Source of the DNA: Anaerolineales bacterium UBA832
GTDB taxonomy: Bacteria; Chloroflexota; Anaerolineae; Anaerolineales; UBA11657
Direction: 5' to 3'
DNA length: 7,732 nucleotides
Assembly (NCBI GenBank): GCA_002296125.1
Contig: DBHI01000093.1
Span: 1-7,732, forward strand
A model generated the notes under the pieces. That model did not search any database and had not been told where the DNA came from. It saw nothing but the letters and a program-made list of their open reading frames with translations. Shown here one piece after another: positions 5,183-7,732 of the stretch; within the stretch, counting starts at the first letter, position 1, and each line of letters opens with the position of its first letter. Both the position numbers and the translations under genes were made by a program.

Positions 5183-6319
5183 TTAATATTGTCTATCAAT
5201 TGATGCTTGTAATATCCTTAAAATATCCTTACCATATGTTTTTCGTCTCCATGACCCTAAATCTTTTACCAATTTCAATCCTTCATAATCAACAGGATTC
5301 AAAACAGCCAAGTCCCATAATATTTCTTTGGCAACGATAACGTCTGATGACACACCTCTATTAATAGCCCGGTTCTTTCTCCACAATTTCAAAGATTGAT
5401 ATCTATCTCTGGTCAACTGATCAACTCTTTCTCTTTTCGGCTTATCAGGATGCTTAGCAACAAGACCTCTGCTAACTGCCTCCAAAATACCTTTATAATG
5501 AAGTCGCACCTGACGAGCACTTATATCTCTAATATTTCCCAGTTGTTTTTTGTTTGTTGGACATTCACGAGCAATTACCATTATCACATGATCCCTAAGT
5601 ATTCTAAATGGTGGTACATCTAACCTACAAGCAATTTTGTCACGATATTTGTATACTTCAAATAATACTGCGGCATTTTTACTCGGAAGACTACGTGCTC
5701 CAGAAATTTTCCAAAAATCTTGTGGGGACTTACACAACAATTTACGACAACTCGCACGTGCAATCCGATCAAACTCTTCATATATTTCAAGCCATTGATC
5801 CTGACAAACAAATTCCTTAATAATACTGTCACGAATATCTAATAAAAAACGTGTGTCCAGTTGCGCATAAAATAATTGCTCTTTGATTAAAGGTCTTTCA
5901 GCCCAATTAGACAATTGAAATTTCTTGTCAACTCTAACTGAATATTTTTCCCACAAAATTGAAGCCAAGCTTAAATTATTCCAACCTAAAAATCGTGCAG
6001 CAATCATAGTGTCAAATAAACCTGTCACTTTCCAACCGTAATCACGCCATAAGCCCATTAAATCATATTCAGCTGCATGAAAAACTTTTTCTATCTTGTT
6101 GTTCTCAAAAACTGACTTTAATTTAGTTAAATCTTCCAACAAAATTGGATCAACAATAAAATCTGCCTGACTTGTTGAAATTTGAATTAAACAAACTCGT
6201 TCTTGATAAGCATGTAAAGAGTTCGCTTCTGTGTCAACACCAATAACAACTTCTTGATTTAACTCCTCAACAACTCTGCATAAATCCTTCTGTGTAGTTA
6301 CTAATTGATACTTTCTCAT
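5183..6319 (-). CDS. rnd: Ribonuclease D (DEDDy 3'-5' exoribonuclease with HRDC domains)
   Basis: A 378-residue protein of normal RNase D length. The exonuclease domain (about 1-170) has all DEDDy residues: Exo I GVDTEANS with D29 and E31, Exo II VFHAAEYDL with D86, and Exo III YAQLDTRFL with Y151 and D155. Two C-terminal helical regions match HRDC domains (about 210-285 and 300-375). RNase D trims the 3' ends of tRNA precursors and other small structured RNAs in the cytoplasm using divalent metal. The gene is followed 31 bases later, same strand, by a tRNA-Ser lacking encoded CCA, a substrate-type neighbour. The ATG at 6319 has no Shine-Dalgarno before it; instead a good promoter lies so close that the transcript would begin at or within a base of the ATG. 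The promoter region is shared with the divergent Rieske gene. No missing residues. Confidence 0.94.
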   Translation of the reverse strand: MRKYQLVTTQKDLCRVVEELNQEVVIGVDTEANSLHAYQERVCLIQISTSQADFIVDPILLEDLTKLKSVFENNKIEKVFHAAEYDLMGLWRDYGWKVTGLFDTMIAARFLGWNNLSLASILWEKYSVRVDKKFQLSNWAERPLIKEQLFYAQLDTRFLLDIRDSIIKEFVCQDQWLEIYEEFDRIARASCRKLLCKSPQDFWKISGARSLPSKNAAVLFEVYKYRDKIACRLDVPPFRILRDHVIMVIARECPTNKKQLGNIRDISARQVRLHYKGILEAVSRGLVAKHPDKPKRERVDQLTRDRYQSLKLWRKNRAINRGVSSDVIVAKEILWDLAVLNPVDYEGLKLVKDLGSWRRKTYGKDILRILQASIDRQY

Positions 6320-6325
6320 ATTTTT

Positions 6326-6354
6326 AGTATATTATTTTCGTAATATATTATCAA
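6326..6354 (-). promoter_or_regulatory. Candidate promoter of rnd, predicted leaderless
   Basis: On the minus strand TTGATA (6349-6354), a 17-base spacer and TATACT (6326-6331) each match five of six consensus bases. The -10 ends seven bases before the rnd ATG, placing the transcript start at about 6318-6320, that is at the start codon. The dyad TATATTA-N6-TAATATA (6328-6347) overlaps the -10 and spacer. Confidence 0.55.
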
Positions 6355-6371
6355 GATTGCCTTACAAAAAT

Positions 6372-6399
6372 TTGACAATAAATGTTGTTTGTGTAAAAA
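6372..6399 (+). promoter_or_regulatory. Candidate promoter of the Rieske/cytochrome b operon
   Basis: A perfect -35 TTGACA (6372-6377), a 16-base spacer and TAAAAA (6394-6399, four of six) precede the Rieske gene, with a leader of about 36 bases. The -35 is certain as a match, the -10 is weaker. Confidence 0.45.
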
Positions 6400-6442
6400 T
6401 TAACTTGTAAGAAAAAACAAGAAAGAATGAATCAGAATTATT

Positions 6443-7066
6443 ATGACAATTGCTACCCCTGCCGTACCAATTACCAGACGTGAATTCCTATACTATGTAT
6501 GGGGTGCATCCATTGCTCTTTTCATGGCTGAAATGGGTGGTGCCTTCATATGGTTTGCATTACCTAGATTTAAGGAAGGAGAATTTGGAGGAATTATTAC
6601 ACTGCCTATATCAGACTTACCTACTCCTGATTCAGGACCCAAAGACCTACCTGATGTACGAATCTGGCTTGTAAATATAGGTGACGCTAGAGTTGGCGAC
6701 AATAGACAACCAAATGATTACACAGTAAAACCTGGTGTTAGAGCATTGTATAAGATATGTGTTCATTTAGGATGTTTATACAAATGGGTACCTACAAATG
6801 ATCGTTTTGAGTGTCCATGTCATGGATCAAAATATCTAGCATCAGGATCACGAATTGATGGACCAGCAACTCGCAATTTGGATTCATTTCCAATTGAATT
6901 TGTAGATGATGCTGGCAATGTCGTTGCTCAAAGCGGTACAATAGGAGCTGGCAACTCAGAAGAAGGTGGTGCAGTTGAGATTCCAGCTGAAGCTGTAGCA
7001 ATTAGAATAGATACTGGACAAAGAGTCGAAGGTGCACCAAACACTCAACCTGGTGGTGGAATATAA
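6443..7066 (+). CDS. petC: Rieske [2Fe-2S] protein of a cytochrome bc-type complex
   Basis: A 207-residue membrane-anchored iron-sulfur protein that takes electrons from quinol and passes them to a cytochrome c. The N-terminus has a twin-arginine motif (TRREFL, 11-16, R12/R13) followed by a TM segment (about 17-40), as expected for Tat export of a folded cluster domain with an uncleaved anchor. The Rieske fold holds CVHLGC (106-111) and CPCHGS (124-129). Cluster ligands should be C106, H108, C124 and H127, with C111-C126 as the disulfide, which marks a high-potential bc-type Rieske rather than a dioxygenase ferredoxin. DGPATRNLDSF (139-149) is the conserved Pro-loop region. The C-terminus beyond about 165 is a Gly/Glu-rich, low-complexity tail ending TQPGGGI, longer than the minimal fold. 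No clear Shine-Dalgarno is seen. Cytochrome b starts 38 bases after its stop, forming an operon. Confidence 0.93.
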   Translation: MTIATPAVPITRREFLYYVWGASIALFMAEMGGAFIWFALPRFKEGEFGGIITLPISDLPTPDSGPKDLPDVRIWLVNIGDARVGDNRQPNDYTVKPGVRALYKICVHLGCLYKWVPTNDRFECPCHGSKYLASGSRIDGPATRNLDSFPIEFVDDAGNVVAQSGTIGAGNSEEGGAVEIPAEAVAIRIDTGQRVEGAPNTQPGGGI

Positions 7067-7078
7067 ATCCACCATTTT
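7052..7078 (+). other. Intercistronic stem-loop over the petC stop codon
   Basis: TGGTGGA (7054-7060) pairs with TCCACCA (7068-7074) over a 7-base loop that contains the petC TAA. Two further G-U pairs are possible at the base, and TTTT follows at 7075-7078. The short T run makes it a weak terminator at best. It could partly attenuate transcription or protect a processed petC 3' end, setting the petC to cytochrome b ratio. Confidence 0.45.
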
Positions 7079-7104
7079 GAAGAAAATAACAGGAAATTAT
7101 TTAT

Positions 7105-7732
7105 ATGTCTCTCTTCAAAATACACGCTCCAATTCTTGATGACATTAAAAAGGATGGTCTAGTACCTACCCTTATAGCAAAAACCGATGAAGTAGTCACA
7201 CGAATAACTGCAGGATTAAATGTTGAGGAAATTCGATCTGTTTTGCGTGGAGACCCACCTAAACGTCCAAACCCTCGGGTTAAACCTCATGCAGATGCAT
7301 TCTGGATGCACATGCGCCCAACATATTTCCATGAAAAAGTAATGAACCTATACCCTACTTTTAGATTAGGATGGTTATCTGTTTACTTTATGGTGTTTGA
7401 AACAATTACTGGATTAGTATTAATGTTGTGGTATACACCATCTCCATTGCGAGCATTTGAAGACATGCAAAAAATAATCAGCAATGTTCCTTTAGGTTTA
7501 ATGGTAAGAGATTTACATCGCTTAGGTGCAGAATTCATGGTAATGGTAGTTCTACTTCATATGCTAAGGACATTTATCACAGGCAGCTATAAAAAACCTA
7601 GACAATTTACATGGTTTACAGGTGGTGTGCTACTTCTTTTAACATTATTTCTGTCATTTTCCGGTTACCTATTACCCTGGGATCAATTGTCATTATGGGC
7701 AGTTACTATTGGTGCATCAATGGCAGAAGCCA
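7105..7732 (+). CDS. petB: Cytochrome b (N-terminal cytochrome b/b6 part), cut by the window edge
   Basis: The di-haem quinol-oxidising membrane subunit of the bc-type complex. Only the first 209 residues are present. A soluble segment of about 85 residues comes first, longer than in typical cytochrome b or b6. TM helix A follows (about 88-110, RLGWLSVYFMVFETITGLVLMLWY). Helix B (about 136-158) has the haem ligands H138 and H152, spaced 14 as in the family; the next pair would lie in helix D outside the window. Helix C ends in GYLLPWDQLSLWA (187-199), the conserved GYxLPWxQ motif. The start is ATG 7105 with AGGA (7091-7094) ten bases upstream. It follows petC by 38 bases, so both subunits are probably made from one mRNA. 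Whether it is full cytochrome b or split b6/subunit IV cannot be decided here. Confidence 0.94.
   Translation, partial: MSLFKIHAPILDDIKKDGLVPTLIAKTDEVVTRITAGLNVEEIRSVLRGDPPKRPNPRVKPHADAFWMHMRPTYFHEKVMNLYPTFRLGWLSVYFMVFETITGLVLMLWYTPSPLRAFEDMQKIISNVPLGLMVRDLHRLGAEFMVMVVLLHMLRTFITGSYKKPRQFTWFTGGVLLLLTLFLSFSGYLLPWDQLSLWAVTIGASMAEA

Noticed and set aside
5396..5832. Several 70-75 codon frames on both strands
   Set aside because: They are shadows of ribonuclease D, which has all catalytic residues and HRDC regions in its own frame.
6427..6483. 18-codon minicistron with ATG 6427 overlapping the petC start out of frame
   Set aside because: The purine run before it sits too close to its ATG for a good ribosome binding site, and there is no codon or conservation evidence. 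It remains a remote possibility as a leader peptide.
6450..7001. Open frames of 69-74 codons on both strands inside petC
   Set aside because: They are shadows of the Rieske gene, whose cluster motifs are intact.
1..7732. CRISPR array, insertion sequence, integrase, attachment site or prophage
   Set aside because: No regularly spaced repeats, transposase motifs or terminal repeats were seen; the tRNA-Ser 3' end has no flanking integrase and no duplicated 3' segment was noticed in the window.

Overview
The window is a compact, AT-rich bacterial segment made mostly of housekeeping and energy genes: six largely intact protein genes, two genes cut by the window edges, and one tRNA. Short AT-rich spacers separate the genes. 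I see no insertion sequence, phage gene, CRISPR array or obvious transferred island. The single-domain CoxG-like protein, the GT-C glycosyltransferase with a DDAY/VEGYSN motif set, the Tat-anchored Rieske protein followed by a cytochrome b with a long N-terminal extension, and the low GC together suggest a marine Chloroflexota lineage of the SAR202/Dehalococcoidia kind. That assignment is inference from protein flavour and was not tested.

Left part (1-3823). A 5' portion of acetyl-CoA synthetase runs off the left edge on the minus strand. Divergent from it is a small MoaD/ThiS-like beta-grasp protein with a TTG start, whose diglycine motif is not at its C-terminus. It converges on, and overlaps by 36 bases, a minus-strand two-gene operon: a CoxG-like SRPBCC protein followed, through an ATGA stop/start overlap, by a membrane glycosyltransferase related to AftB.

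Middle (3824-5059). A 156-base divergent control region carries two separate perfect dyads, one of them lying over a sigma-70-like promoter. It drives a two-TM SPFH/prohibitin-family membrane scaffold gene on the plus strand. A 12-bp perfect stem, apparently a bidirectional terminator, closes this unit.

Right part (5060-7732). On the minus strand ribonuclease D, apparently expressed from a promoter that would give a leaderless mRNA, is followed 31 bases later by tRNA-Ser(CGA), which lies almost against the shared terminator. Divergently, a TTGACA promoter precedes the Rieske protein and cytochrome b of a bc-type quinol-oxidising complex. A small stem-loop sits over the Rieske stop codon, and cytochrome b runs off the right edge.

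Nothing here amounts to a clear new multi-gene system. The most unusual items are the MoaD-like protein with an 18-residue tail after GGG, the twin-dyad divergent regulatory region, and the RNase D/tRNA-Ser arrangement.
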